A stretch of 64,000 nt of DNA from Bacteroidota bacterium (GCA_023397505.1 JAEWUC010000008.1:682001-746000); one strand, 5' to 3'; counted from the stretch's first letter, positions 7,473 to 16,823 are shown. Numbers and translations: made by a program. Notes: generated by a model from the sequence alone, not told the origin.

Positions 7473-8540
7473 TTACCTAATAATTTCAACCTTGGTTGTT
7501 CCGGACGGATAAAATTGACTGAAAAAATATCCTTTATTTAAAAGTGCATCTTTATTCTTTTGAAAAAATTCAATCACTTGTTCAATTCCAATTACTTTAG
7601 TAATGCCAATCCGCAGGGTTTGTTGTTTATCAACATATAAATCTCCTTTATATGGAATCATCGGGTTGTAATCAATATCGTGCTCGCGGGATAATGGGCG
7701 TATTGTATATTCGTATTCTGCAGGAACAGAGCGCACTAATCCAACCAATTCAAAATTGGGAACGCCGTCGCGGATAGCAAGAACAATACCTCCGCTGTAG
7801 CCCTTGTTAAAAACAGCATCTATCAAAAAACCGTTCTTCTCTTTAGCCCCTTTACTTACAATACCTTTTGAAACCATTTTATAATTCATCGGGAAACCGA
7901 AAACGTAAACAAAGCTGCCCCATTCAAGTTCATTTGATTTGCCCCACGGATATTCAAATTTTGTAAGAGGCAGTGATTCTGAAGGATTTGTTTTCATTCC
8001 GAGCACCGCTATGTCGTTAATTTTATCCATTAAAATTATATCAAGTTCTCCGTTATTTGGTAAATCCGGAGCGAAGTTGGACTGTCTTGATTTAATTGAA
8101 ATACTCTGAATGTATTTAGAAAATGAGCCGTCGGAGTTTACAAAATATGATACTATTGTATCTGGATAATTCACAATATGCGCTACAGAAAGCAGCCCGA
8201 TTTTATCCTGGTCGGAGTATATTAATGTTGCAGTGCCTGATGAAGTACGGTTAAAATATACTTTTTCGATCGCATGTTTTTCAAAATCCATATTCTTTAA
8301 ATCGGGTTTTGAAAATTTTGTGTCGGGGCCGAAAACATAGCCGGTATAGAAAGCAACGCTGTTTAGCAGTTTTATGCTTTTGCTTATTTGTTCAAGCTGC
8401 TGCGAGGAATTATTGTAAGGAAATTCGCTGTCGTATTTCCCATCTGTTAATGTTGGATATATTTTTTCATAAACAGAACTACATGAGATGGAAAAAAAGA
8501 TTACAAAAATTAAAACACTATTTCTAATTAAGTTTTTCAA
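7473..8540 (-). CDS. Lipoprotein with trypsin-like serine protease domain
   Basis: A 355-residue predicted lipoprotein: signal peptide with the lipobox ISC, lipidated Cys20. The rest resembles a trypsin-like (S1/HtrA-type) protease fold. Candidate triad residues are His121 (LLSVAHIV), Asp176 (NDIAVLG) and Ser249 (NKGYSGGIV). Unlike DegP there is no PDZ domain. The start codon is TTG at 8540, supported by AGGGGA about 5 bases upstream. It would act in the periplasm or on an outer membrane surface, perhaps as a housekeeping or processing protease. No operon partner is evident. Confidence 0.75.
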   Translation of the reverse strand: MKNLIRNSVLIFVIFFSISCSSVYEKIYPTLTDGKYDSEFPYNNSSQQLEQISKSIKLLNSVAFYTGYVFGPDTKFSKPDLKNMDFEKHAIEKVYFNRTSSGTATLIYSDQDKIGLLSVAHIVNYPDTIVSYFVNSDGSFSKYIQSISIKSRQSNFAPDLPNNGELDIILMDKINDIAVLGMKTNPSESLPLTKFEYPWGKSNELEWGSFVYVFGFPMNYKMVSKGIVSKGAKEKNGFLIDAVFNKGYSGGIVLAIRDGVPNFELVGLVRSVPAEYEYTIRPLSREHDIDYNPMIPYKGDLYVDKQQTLRIGITKVIGIEQVIEFFQKNKDALLNKGYFFSQFYPSGTTKVEIIR

Positions 8541-8710
8541 AATATTCCCCTGGTTTTGAAAATCTTAAACAAATATTTAGTTGTAATAAAACAAATCCAT
8601 TTCCTTTCGAAAGAAAAGAGTTTGATTTTGACATCACAGTACAATTATACATTTATTTAAATCATTATGAAATACTCTTTCGAAACACTTCGCATAGTAT
8701 ATGATAAAAA

Positions 8711-10513
8711 TTATTCAACTTCATTTTTATAGTTCATAAAATTTTGCGACCATGCATTCCTAAGAAACATTTGTTCGGGAGTAGAGTTTTCAATTAATTT
8801 GAATACATGCTTAATAGCACGGGGAAGCATGGTAACCTGTGTAGAAACTTCTTCGCCTTTACGTTTTACTGTAAGATTAATTGTCGCGCCGATTTTTAGA
8901 GTGTTAATTTTAGCGGCAATTTGCTGAATGTTTTGCATCGTAATTTCTTCGCCTTCGAATTTATAAAGTATATCGCCGGGCTGTATTTTACCTGCGTTTT
9001 GTGGGCCTACATTTGTTACTACAAAATTGTTATCTACAAAACCAATACTGAAACCAATTCCAACTTTTGAGGAATCAAAACCGGCAGATTCGGTGTAATT
9101 GATACCGAGTTTCCGAAAGTAATCTTCAACCGGAAGCTTTTCAGTTCCGGCAATATAATTTTTTATAAAATCTCCAACTTCGGGGTAGGTCATTGCTATG
9201 AGATCGTTAAAGAAATTTTCTTCGCTTATGCTTTTTTCGGCTCCGTATTTTTTTAGCAAATCAAGAATCAATTCCCGCAATCCTTTTTTACCTTTTGATA
9301 ACTCCAACAATCTTATATCGAGCAAAGTAGCGACTGCAGCGCCTTTATTGTATATATTGAAATACTGATCCTGCTTTTCAACGGCTTTAACTCCAAGTTC
9401 GGTTAAAGATAAGTTTTGATCAAAACCATCGTTGATAGAAAGTTTATTTCTCAATTGGTTTAAAAAATCATCGATGGAAACCAAATAATCTCTCATCTGC
9501 AAAATATCGGAAGCCCATTCGGTTACTCCTTCATAAAACCAAAGATGCTGCGACATAACGGGTTTTTCATAATTAAAATTTGCAACAAGTTCGCTGTGTA
9601 TATGAAGCGGGGTAATTACATGAAAAAATTCATGTGCAGCCGTTGAACGCAATTCACTCATATACTGCTCATTTAATGTGTCTTCCCTGAAGACATAAAA
9701 TGAACTGTAATTATGTTCCCACGCCCCGGCTGAAAAATCTTCGAATGAAAAAAGAAAAACATAGCGTTCGACGGGAAGTCCTTGCGTAAATTGGCTTTGA
9801 GCGTTTAGTATGTCTTCCAAACCAATAAGCAGGTTTTCTGATTTTATCAATCCGGTTTTTGAATAAGTATAAACATCTATTACGGTGTTATCTATTGTTG
9901 TAGTTGCTTTTGTTAAATTGCCGAGAAGAATGGGGGAATCTACAACCATGTCAAAATCCTGCGCCGTGTAATAACCGTTTGCGTTTTGTACAAGCGCAGT
10001 TCCGGCCGTCCACTCGTTAGGATATTCTAATTTTATTTCGATTGGATATTTTTGCATTCCATGAAAATAGCCGAACACGCAATGACCGTTAATAACGGCA
10101 AAATCATTTTCGAGGGAAGTTCCGCACATCGGGTAGATAGCATCTTTTTGGATTTTTGAATCCCAAGTTTCTTCTATTTCATAAGCAATTTTACCTACAG
10201 AGGAGGGATTTGATATTTCCCATTGATTCTGTGAAATATTGGTAACAGGAATTTCCAAATTATTCTTGTCGAAAGCTTTAAAGTTTTTTACATATCGCCC
10301 GATGTCCATTATTTGATAAGTGCCGGGTGCGGCGGCGGCAAATTGAAAGATTTTGTTTTGCTCACCAAGTTTATCGGGGATTAAAGTTACTTTGAATAAA
10401 TCATCTGCGCGGTCGTTTAGATTCACATGAAATTTGTGCTGTGCCGAAATTATCGAAAGGGCCGTGAGGAATATTACCAATAAAAGACTAATGAAGCTGA
10501 TCTTGTTTTTCAT
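8711..10513 (-). CDS. M61 family metallopeptidase with PDZ domain
   Basis: A 600-residue exported peptidase of the M61 (glycyl aminopeptidase) family. Residues 1-24 are a signal peptide. The N-terminal domain (about 25-220) is beta-rich. The zinc site is HEFFH (His294, Glu295, His298) with Glu328 of YEGVTEW as the third ligand. A PDZ domain lies at about 470-560 (GIGFSIGFVDNNFVVTNV and GDILYKFEGEEI). Length and domain order fit the family. It is likely periplasmic and removes N-terminal residues from peptides. Transcribed alone, as far as can be seen. Confidence 0.9.
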   Translation of the reverse strand: MKNKISFISLLLVIFLTALSIISAQHKFHVNLNDRADDLFKVTLIPDKLGEQNKIFQFAAAAPGTYQIMDIGRYVKNFKAFDKNNLEIPVTNISQNQWEISNPSSVGKIAYEIEETWDSKIQKDAIYPMCGTSLENDFAVINGHCVFGYFHGMQKYPIEIKLEYPNEWTAGTALVQNANGYYTAQDFDMVVDSPILLGNLTKATTTIDNTVIDVYTYSKTGLIKSENLLIGLEDILNAQSQFTQGLPVERYVFLFSFEDFSAGAWEHNYSSFYVFREDTLNEQYMSELRSTAAHEFFHVITPLHIHSELVANFNYEKPVMSQHLWFYEGVTEWASDILQMRDYLVSIDDFLNQLRNKLSINDGFDQNLSLTELGVKAVEKQDQYFNIYNKGAAVATLLDIRLLELSKGKKGLRELILDLLKKYGAEKSISEENFFNDLIAMTYPEVGDFIKNYIAGTEKLPVEDYFRKLGINYTESAGFDSSKVGIGFSIGFVDNNFVVTNVGPQNAGKIQPGDILYKFEGEEITMQNIQQIAAKINTLKIGATINLTVKRKGEEVSTQVTMLPRAIKHVFKLIENSTPEQMFLRNAWSQNFMNYKNEVE

Positions 10514-10591
10514 GTTTAGTTTACCGAATTATAATTGAAATACAAGAATTCAGACGCCCGCAGAATGTAAAGGTTCTATAAAAGTTTTTGT

Positions 10592-11725
10592 TTATTTCAC
10601 AGCGTAACTTAAAGTTACACCGAAAGAATAAAGATGATTTTTAGTTTTTACATTTCTTATCGGCTCACTCGGTGTTTCGGGATTAACAACCAAATATTCA
10701 ATGGAATTAACCGGGATAATCGAGTAGTCAAACTTTATAACTACGGGATGTTTTAAACCCATAATTGCCATTGGAATTTTGAGCCCCGCGCCGTACCGCC
10801 AGTTAAATTCTTTTCTATCAAACAAAACGGAGTATTCGGGGGAGTTTAAAAATCCCGCGCGTACCGAAACAATTTTGAAAAAAGTAGCTTCGATACCTCC
10901 GCTCCAATAATCTACATCATTCTTTTCGGCTTCGGAAGGATTAATTAGACTTTTATATTCACCTGTTACAAGGAGATCGATTTCAAAACGCGTTAATCTG
11001 CCGAGTATCAAATTAGATTCATATGCAAAACCCGCGCGTAAATACTGCGGCAGAGTGACTTCATAAGTTTCGTTAAAAATAAATTTGTGCTCTTCCTCGT
11101 ATTTAGTGCCGAAATTTTGAAGCGACAGACCAAGAGATAAATCCGATACCATTTCTTCGGTATCGATTAAATTTGGGAAAGTATATATAAGTCCGGCATC
11201 AAATAAAAAAGCGTTGTTCGAAGATATTTCATAAATGCCCGGCGTAGTAGAAGTTAAATCGCGGTTAAAAATTTTAACGCTAACGCCTGCTGAAAAATTG
11301 CGGATTATATTATGTGAATAGGATAATGCGAGTGTTGTATTCTTATCAGTGCTTTTACCGCCTTCTGCAGTTAAAACGTATTCACCGGACGAATACTGGT
11401 TAAATGAAAAACCGAAATTGCCGTGTTTTAATGGAAGGGCAACTCCGGCGGAAATATATTTTGCATCTTTAATTACATCGTTCCAACCATGCGAACGGTA
11501 ATTATAGAACGCGGAAAAAGTATTTCTTCCGGCTACCGCTGCGGGATTTTCAAAAAAAGATTTTTCTTTTGATAATGCCGCAACAAACGATTCGCCCATT
11601 GCTATGCTTGCAGCATCGGTGTTAAAATCAAGCGAAGTATTTCTATAAGTTTTCTCGCTAATATAATTTTGTGCGTTTACCGATGCAACAAACATCATTA
11701 AAACAAAAACTAGAACGGCTTTCAT
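10592..11725 (-). CDS. PorV/PorQ-like outer membrane protein
   Basis: A 377-residue outer-membrane beta-barrel in the FadL/PorV/PorQ group. Signal peptide 1-18 ends in ASVNA. The N-terminal region AASIAMGESFVAALSKEKSFFENPAAVAG (start near residue 38) matches the A-x-x-MG-x-x... NPA pattern of the PorV/PorQ family. Such proteins take part in the type IX secretion system or in lipid/hydrophobic transport. A second family member is at 34755-35786. It follows the M61 peptidase by 78 bases on the same strand but is upstream of it in transcription, so the two may be co-expressed. Confidence 0.8.
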   Translation of the reverse strand: MKAVLVFVLMMFVASVNAQNYISEKTYRNTSLDFNTDAASIAMGESFVAALSKEKSFFENPAAVAGRNTFSAFYNYRSHGWNDVIKDAKYISAGVALPLKHGNFGFSFNQYSSGEYVLTAEGGKSTDKNTTLALSYSHNIIRNFSAGVSVKIFNRDLTSTTPGIYEISSNNAFLFDAGLIYTFPNLIDTEEMVSDLSLGLSLQNFGTKYEEEHKFIFNETYEVTLPQYLRAGFAYESNLILGRLTRFEIDLLVTGEYKSLINPSEAEKNDVDYWSGGIEATFFKIVSVRAGFLNSPEYSVLFDRKEFNWRYGAGLKIPMAIMGLKHPVVIKFDYSIIPVNSIEYLVVNPETPSEPIRNVKTKNHLYSFGVTLSYAVK

Positions 11726-11850
11726 TTTGCCCCCGTAAATATTTATAAATAAACCTTACTGCAATCCCATGTAAAATTGTTTTCAAAATTTATTAAACAT
11801 ATTCAAAATAGAAAGAGCATTAATTTTGCTACCGCAAAGATTCATTAATC

Positions 11851-13353
11851 CTATTTAACCTTTTCAAACAAAAGTTCTGTAAAAATAAAATCAGGGGAGT
11901 TCGGTACTTCGAAAGTAATTTTATTAGGATTACCGTTAAAATCCATTTCAAATTTTAACCAGCCGCGTGTTAAGAATTCGTCTTGCCAGTCTATGTAAAA
12001 CATATCGTATTGATAATGATTCAATATTCCGTTAAAAGTTGGAGTAGGGAGAAACTGTAAAAACAATTTATCATCTTTTAAAGATACTTCGGCTTTGCCG
12101 TACATTTTATCTTCATAAATACCGCAATACTTTTCGAGTGGTAAAGAAGGTTTCGAATCTTTATTCCTAATTTCTTCACGGCGTTTAAATTCATTATCGA
12201 AACGCTCTAATCTTTTCGTCCATCCTTCTTTTGATAATTTTAAATAATCTTTCGGTTCAACATCGGTCATAATATCAATAATATAACTGCGGACAGCGCT
12301 GACCATTCCTGTTTCGTAATTGCTGAGAATTACAAAACCGAAATTTTCTTCGGGCACCAATGTTACGTCGGAGATCATACCCGGCATGCCGCCGCCGTGG
12401 TTCAATACTTTTTTACCGTTTGTGTATCTTATAAACCAGCCCAAGCCGTAATTTAAGTTTCCAAAAGCAAAATGATTAGACCACATTTCATTTGCTTGTC
12501 TTTCGCTGAAAATCCGTTGATCGTTATATTTCCCTTTTGCCAATTGAAGACGAATCCATTGCGCCATATCCTTTGCGCTGGAATTAATTCCAAGTGCGCC
12601 ATGTGCATTGTCTTTCTGAGTATAATCATATGTTTTCATTTCGCCGTTTTTTTGATAATGAGACATTGCAACATTTTCCGCTTCACGCATTTGAACGTAG
12701 CTTGTGTTTGAATTATTCATACCGAGTTTATCGAAAAAGTGTGCTTTTATATAATCGCCCCAGGAAGTATCTGTAACCGTTTTTATAATTTCGGCGGCTG
12801 TAATAAACATAATATTTTGATAGCCGTATTTGGTTCTAAAACTTGAAGTGGGTTTTAAAAATCTCGCTCTTCTTATAACTTCCTTTGTATCGTAGTTAGA
12901 GCCGAGCCATAAAAAATCACCGCTGAATGTAGCTAAACCGCTTCGGTGAGTTACGAGATCACGGATTGTAATTTCCTTTGTTACCCACGGATCGTACATT
13001 TGAAAATCAGGCAGGTATTTTGTCACAGGGTCGTCCCAATCTAATTTACCTTGATCAATGAGAATTGCAAGAGAAGCGGTTGTAAAGGCTTTACTGCACG
13101 AAGCAATTACAAAAAGGGTGTTTTCATCTACCGGTCCACTTTTTCCGTTTTCGCGAACGCCGTATCCTTTAACAAATTGGATTGAATCATCCTTAACAAT
13201 TGCGACTGCAAAACCCGGCATTTTCCAATCAGTCATGGCGTTGTCTATGAAGGAATCGATTTTAGAAAATTTATCGCTCTGTGCATTAAGCGGAAATGTT
13301 AAGAATATTATCGCATAAATAAATAAACGGATTTTTTGAGATGAATGAATCAT
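11851..13353 (-). CDS. Beta-lactamase-fold serine hydrolase with DUF3471-like C-terminus
   Basis: A 500-residue exported class C beta-lactamase/penicillin-binding-protein-like hydrolase. Signal peptide to about residue 24 (PLNA-QSD). The SxxK motif is S85-C-S-K88, the second motif YQN is Y178-N180, and the third is H319-GG (replacing KTG). The final 100 residues (LPLEKYCGIYEDKMYGKAEV) look like the DUF3471 domain often fused to such enzymes. Likely acts in the periplasm on peptidoglycan peptides or small esters; not clearly an antibiotic-degrading enzyme. Confidence 0.88.
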   Translation of the reverse strand: MIHSSQKIRLFIYAIIFLTFPLNAQSDKFSKIDSFIDNAMTDWKMPGFAVAIVKDDSIQFVKGYGVRENGKSGPVDENTLFVIASCSKAFTTASLAILIDQGKLDWDDPVTKYLPDFQMYDPWVTKEITIRDLVTHRSGLATFSGDFLWLGSNYDTKEVIRRARFLKPTSSFRTKYGYQNIMFITAAEIIKTVTDTSWGDYIKAHFFDKLGMNNSNTSYVQMREAENVAMSHYQKNGEMKTYDYTQKDNAHGALGINSSAKDMAQWIRLQLAKGKYNDQRIFSERQANEMWSNHFAFGNLNYGLGWFIRYTNGKKVLNHGGGMPGMISDVTLVPEENFGFVILSNYETGMVSAVRSYIIDIMTDVEPKDYLKLSKEGWTKRLERFDNEFKRREEIRNKDSKPSLPLEKYCGIYEDKMYGKAEVSLKDDKLFLQFLPTPTFNGILNHYQYDMFYIDWQDEFLTRGWLKFEMDFNGNPNKITFEVPNSPDFIFTELLFEKVK

Positions 13354-13458
13354 AAAATCTCCGATATAATTTTTATCTTAATAAAAATAATGATTGTTGT
13401 TGAAGTTTGCGGGTTTAAACTACAAAATTCGTTTTTGTTTTACTTTAAAAAGAAAAGG

Positions 13459-13479
13459 CAGGCGGAAAAAATCCGCCTG
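13459..13479 (-). terminator. Terminator of the cytidylate-kinase-like gene
   Basis: CAGGCGGA (13459-13466) pairs perfectly with TCCGCCTG (13472-13479) around five A residues. On the minus strand the stem follows the TAA stop directly and is followed by CCTTTTCTTTTT. Confidence 0.85.
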
Positions 13480-14226
13480 TTAATTGTTGAGCCCAAATTG
13501 TTTTTGAGCGAAGAAATTAGGAAATCTTTTCATCACGCAATGACCAATCAACTCGGCTATTTCTTCAGGCTTAAGCAAGTTTGTGTTGATTACTGTGTGA
13601 TACAGCAGAGGGTCCTCAATATTTTTGTGGAAGTATTTCCAAATATAATTTTTGCGCGCTTCATCTTCTGTGCGTATAAATTCGGTTGCTTTCTTTTTGT
13701 CGATGCTGTAAAGCTTCATCGCGTTTTCAACCCTGAATTCAAACGGTGCAACAAGCCTTATGTGGAACGTATTTGAAAATAAAGAAGTAATGATGTTGGC
13801 GCCTCTTCCGACAAGAATAACATTTCCGAAACCGGCGAGTTTCATAATTGTTTGTGAAGTTTTATGAACCAGCAATAGCTTAGAAGGGCTGACGCCCATC
13901 ATTTCAGAAAACCAGGAATCGAAACTGTGAGGTTTTTCTTCGGCAAGATATTTTCGGAAATGTTCGGGAAGATGATGATCTTCCATAACTTTTTCCATAA
14001 GGTCCCTATCAAAATACATCCAATCATCGTAACCTCTAACAGCCGATTGGTTAAAATAATCTACAAGTTTACTGCAAATAAATGTTGCGCCTATTCCGGT
14101 TTCACGGGAGAGGGTAATAGTAGGACCGGGATTAAGTTTACGCCTGTGATGCCGCGCTTCGTCCGAATCGTTGTAATGTCTTTCGATGTAGATGCGGGCT
14201 TTTTCGTAAGTGCCAAGTACTTTCAT
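13480..14226 (-). CDS. Cytidylate kinase-like family protein
   Basis: A 248-residue protein similar to the cytidylate-kinase-like (Cytidylate_kin2) P-loop family. The P-loop region is ITLSRETGIGATFICSKL near residue 37, where the usual GxxGxGK is degenerate (GIGAT). VILVGRGANII, HIRLVAP and RVENAMKLYSIDKKKATEFI are the family's conserved core segments. The start at 14226 was chosen because GGAGG lies 5 bases before it; an ATG five codons earlier is in frame but has no such site. Its biological substrate is unclear. It ends with its own terminator. Confidence 0.85.
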   Translation of the reverse strand: MKVLGTYEKARIYIERHYNDSDEARHHRRKLNPGPTITLSRETGIGATFICSKLVDYFNQSAVRGYDDWMYFDRDLMEKVMEDHHLPEHFRKYLAEEKPHSFDSWFSEMMGVSPSKLLLVHKTSQTIMKLAGFGNVILVGRGANIITSLFSNTFHIRLVAPFEFRVENAMKLYSIDKKKATEFIRTEDEARKNYIWKYFHKNIEDPLLYHTVINTNLLKPEEIAELIGHCVMKRFPNFFAQKQFGLNN

Positions 14227-14329
14227 TTGTACCTCCATCAAATGTGATGTGAATGGAGGAAAGGAAATCTCGAAAGCAAGTTAATAAAAAGATTTATGAA
14301 TGTGAATGGCTGATAGAAGTATTGTTGAA

Positions 14330-14695
14330 TTAAAAAATTAATGTACCTTTTAATCGCGAGGAATAATTACGGCTCATAATTAGCGGCTGATCATAATCCT
14401 GCATTGTAATTAATAATGTTTGATTTTCGGATTTGCAGATTTTTTTAACATAATTAAGGTTTATAATCACTGAGCGGTTAATTCTTATAAATGTTTTGGA
14501 AGGAAGTATCTGTTCCCACTCGTTCAGGGATTTGCGAACACGTAAAATATTTCTGTCCTTCAAAAGAAGTTTTGAATGTACTTTGTCCGATAAAACGCAT
14601 TCAATTGCATCGATAGAAATTTTTTCAGTCGTTTTAACTTCGGCAACAAATACCGAACTGTCGTTTTCCGATGAAGTGAGTTTTATTTTTTTCAT
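14330..14695 (-). CDS. Orphan LytTR DNA-binding domain protein
   Basis: A 121-residue protein with only a LytTR domain (about residues 25-120). Conserved parts are VRKSLNEWEQILP, KTFIRINRSVIINL and MSRNYSSRLKG. It is closely similar in sequence to the C-terminal domain of the response regulator at 20513-21268 (VRKSLTKWENLLP, NTFIRIHRAAIINL, ISRGFTSKLKG) but lacks a receiver domain. It is likely a truncated duplicate that can still bind DNA. It lies downstream of the decayed chemoreceptor remnant, as the last member of the degenerate operon copy. It could compete with or support the full regulator. Confidence 0.8.
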   Translation of the reverse strand: MKKIKLTSSENDSSVFVAEVKTTEKISIDAIECVLSDKVHSKLLLKDRNILRVRKSLNEWEQILPSKTFIRINRSVIINLNYVKKICKSENQTLLITMQDYDQPLIMSRNYSSRLKGTLIF

Positions 14696-14715
14696 TGTTG
14701 TATTTCTATAATATT

Positions 14716-14746
14716 AGGGTGATTTTCATCGTAGTAAAATCACCCT
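14716..14746 (-). promoter_or_regulatory. 3' hairpin of the decayed chemoreceptor copy
   Basis: AGGGTGATTTT (14716-14726) and AAAATCACCCT (14736-14746) pair perfectly over 11 bp. The adjacent sequence through the stop codon is alike in the intact chemoreceptor's tail at 16785-16830, which supports duplication. There is no strong T-run, so terminator activity is uncertain. Confidence 0.5.
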
Positions 14747-14750
14747 GTTG

Positions 14751-14918
14751 TTAAATTAAATACTTACCGTGTTGCAACTTAATCTGTTCTGCGGCCGATG
14801 ATTGTTCTTCACTTTCGGCTGCAACTTGATTGATTATATAAACTGTATTGTTTGTGTTTACAATTATCTCGTTGAGAGCCGAACCATTAACCTTCTTTTC
14901 GATGCTATAAACAATCAT
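14751..14918 (-). pseudogene. Chemoreceptor (MCP) gene remnant
   Basis: A 55-codon ORF whose translation aligns with the chemoreceptor at 16824-18653. VYSIEKKVNGSALNEIIV matches its VDSIESGTKEV...SALDEIIV region, and IINQVAAESEEQSSAAEQI is almost identical to its VINQVAAASEEQSSAAEQI. It then jumps to QHGKYLI, matching the last codons (SHNMIRA) and the following UTR at the DNA level. The gene has thus lost its 5' part and an internal segment of the C-terminal region. With no sensor, no HAMP and no hairpin tip it cannot function as a receptor. It occupies the same place after the binding-protein gene as the intact receptor does in the other copy. Confidence 0.85.
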
Positions 14919-14930
14919 TGTAAAGCCAAT

Positions 14931-15335
14931 TTACTTAATTTCTACAAGTACTTTTGCTTTTCCTGAAACGCTTGAACTTTTTACAAATCCAATTGCGCCG
15001 GGTGTTGAATTTATTTTAGCTATAATATCTTCATCGGATCCAAAAGTTTCGGGAGCTTTAGCTTCACCCGTTAATTGCTTTTTCAACCACACTTTTTTTA
15101 AACTCAACAGGTCCTTACCAATCCCCGAATAAAATGCATCTTTAATGTCGGTTGAATTATCAAATACAACTATTTTCTTCCCATCCGACCATTTTGTTTG
15201 TGTTAATGAATATATGTTTACAACATCGGAAAGATTTATTGATTCCGTAACTGATTTATTGGCAATAACACTTACCTGCGCATTAACGACAACCGTAAAT
15301 AAAATTATTGCGAATAAAAAGAGTAATTTTTTCAT
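14931..15335 (-). CDS. Small exported PstS-like (PBP superfamily) protein, copy B
   Basis: A 134-residue exported protein with signal peptide 1-19 (VVVNA-QVS). The rest, starting VSVIANKSV, resembles the N-terminal lobe-type domain of phosphate-binding PstS-like proteins but is only about half of the usual size. The ending TPGAIGFVKSSSVSGKAKVLVEIK matches the PBP pattern PGAIGY. It is a paralogue of 18720-19139 (same IANKSV start and TPGAIGF end). It is encoded between a porin and a chemoreceptor remnant, so it probably works with the porin as a periplasmic ligand-binding or sensing protein. The ligand is unknown. Confidence 0.75.
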   Translation of the reverse strand: MKKLLFLFAIILFTVVVNAQVSVIANKSVTESINLSDVVNIYSLTQTKWSDGKKIVVFDNSTDIKDAFYSGIGKDLLSLKKVWLKKQLTGEAKAPETFGSDEDIIAKINSTPGAIGFVKSSSVSGKAKVLVEIK

Positions 15336-15358
15336 ATTGTCAATTCTCCATTTTCATA

Positions 15359-16537
15359 TTAGAATAAAATACTTACGCCAAGTTGATATGCCTTGTAATC
15401 CAATTGAACATTTACATCAAGCGGCGGTAGTTGAGGATTAATTACATAAGGGAAAGAGCCTTCTTCAATGCTGTATGTTGTATAAGAAGCTTTCAAGACA
15501 ACTGAATCCATTAGCTTATAGCCCAAACCAAGTATATATCCTGTCATACCGGTTCCAAGTACATCGTCACCCTTATCTTCCATATAGCTGTAAGTGCCGT
15601 ATCCATATAAATCATCTGTAAAATTATAACCGAGAGTTCCGTAATAGAATAACTTATCTTGATCCTCGGTTGTGTTTTTTGCATCTAACATAACCGCTAT
15701 ATATTCTCCTTCAAAAAAGAAATTGAATACAGAGTATCCGAGATCAAAAGCCAATCTTGTTCTTGGAACATCCTCCTGAAGAGTAGCTTGTAAATTTTTC
15801 TTATCAAAACTGCCGGAAATTCCAAATCTTAGATCGCCATAACTTGCACCAATACGCCCACCCCAAAGTTTAAAGTTTGTTGTATCAACGCTTGTTCCGC
15901 CGACAGAACCTCCATCAGGCCCTACTATATAAGTTCTTTCTGATTGGCCGAAAAATGCGGCATAATCCAATGTTAAGTCTCCAACGGGAAAGTATCCGCT
16001 TATTTGTGCAAACGCACGTTCTGGTATATAATCGTAAATATTTATAGTTGGAATTGCTGATTCATATATTAGTGGTCTTGTAATGTAGGGTATTAAAGGA
16101 AATCTGTTTTTTATTTCATTCAGATATGCAAATTTTGGAATTAATAATCCTAATTTGACGTTGAAAGCATCGCTTACTTGATAATTTGCCCATGCTTCCT
16201 GAAGACTAATACCACCCCATTTTAGTGAACTGTTGTAATTGCCTAGTATTTCTAAGTTTACCCATGCAGTTATGTTTGGCGACATTTCTTTTCTAAATAG
16301 TAAATTAAGCTGTTGTATTGATGGATTGAGATTATCTTCTTCTTTCTCAACCAATTTAAGCTTATCGAATCCAAATATTTCTTTTGGAACATTTGCAACG
16401 GCTCCGTAATTACCTTTTACTTTTCCAAGAGTTGCCTGGAAAAATCCAAAAACCTCGAGATCACTTTGTGCGAAAACTTCATGGCTTTGAATTACAAGAA
16501 GAATAGTAATTGTTAGAAATTTATAGAATGATTTCAT
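15359..16537 (-). CDS. Porin-like outer membrane protein, copy B
   Basis: A 392-residue predicted outer-membrane beta-barrel. The start at 16537 (MKSFYKF) was preferred over an upstream ATG because it begins a clean signal peptide (cleavage near EVFA-QSD) and has AAAGGG upstream. Conserved segments NEIKNRFPLIPYITRPLIYE and PVGDLTLDYAAFFGQSE are shared with the porin at 19169-20311. The gene is first in an operon with the small PstS-like protein, and a triple direct repeat lies 99-148 bases upstream (16636-16685). Substrate unknown. Confidence 0.75.
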   Translation of the reverse strand: MKSFYKFLTITILLVIQSHEVFAQSDLEVFGFFQATLGKVKGNYGAVANVPKEIFGFDKLKLVEKEEDNLNPSIQQLNLLFRKEMSPNITAWVNLEILGNYNSSLKWGGISLQEAWANYQVSDAFNVKLGLLIPKFAYLNEIKNRFPLIPYITRPLIYESAIPTINIYDYIPERAFAQISGYFPVGDLTLDYAAFFGQSERTYIVGPDGGSVGGTSVDTTNFKLWGGRIGASYGDLRFGISGSFDKKNLQATLQEDVPRTRLAFDLGYSVFNFFFEGEYIAVMLDAKNTTEDQDKLFYYGTLGYNFTDDLYGYGTYSYMEDKGDDVLGTGMTGYILGLGYKLMDSVVLKASYTTYSIEEGSFPYVINPQLPPLDVNVQLDYKAYQLGVSILF

Positions 16538-16635
16538 AATTGTTAACCCTTTAGTTTTAAATGGTGCGTTGGTTTTGTGTATTTTGATATTCAGTATCAT
16601 ATAATCGTAATAAAAATTTATTAATAGAGAACTTT

Positions 16636-16685
16636 GCTGTGAATTGTAAATGTTTGTTGCTGAATGCATCATTGTGTTGTAAACG
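16636..16685. promoter_or_regulatory. Triple 20-bp-period direct repeat (probable LytTR operator), porin B
   Basis: On the plus strand GCTGTGAATT (16636), GTTGCTGAATG (16656) and GTTGTAAACG (16676) start exactly 20 bp apart. They are degenerate copies of GTTGTGAAYG, the repeat before the other porin and one chemoreceptor. On the coding strand these read like LytTR half-sites (xGTTCACAAC). Sits 99-148 bases upstream of the porin start. Confidence 0.6.
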
Positions 16686-16784
16686 GCACATAAGATTTCT
16701 GAGCATATAATTCTCTGATTTAATGAAGATGTATATATTCAATATTTTTCGCTTTCCTAAGCATTGCCGTACTTCTAAAATGTT

Positions 16785-16813
16785 GGGTGATTAACATTTC
16801 TGTCAAATCACCC
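16785..16813 (-). promoter_or_regulatory. 3' hairpin after the intact chemoreceptor
   Basis: GGGTGATT (16785-16792) and AATCACCC (16806-16813) form an 8-bp stem just after the stop codon of the chemoreceptor. It matches the hairpin at 14716-14746. The tail is not T-rich enough for a confident terminator call. Confidence 0.45.
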
Positions 16814-16823
16814 TTTTATTAAA

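Noticed and set aside
16538..16672. Longer start of porin B
   Set aside because: The extension would put the signal peptide in the interior of the protein.
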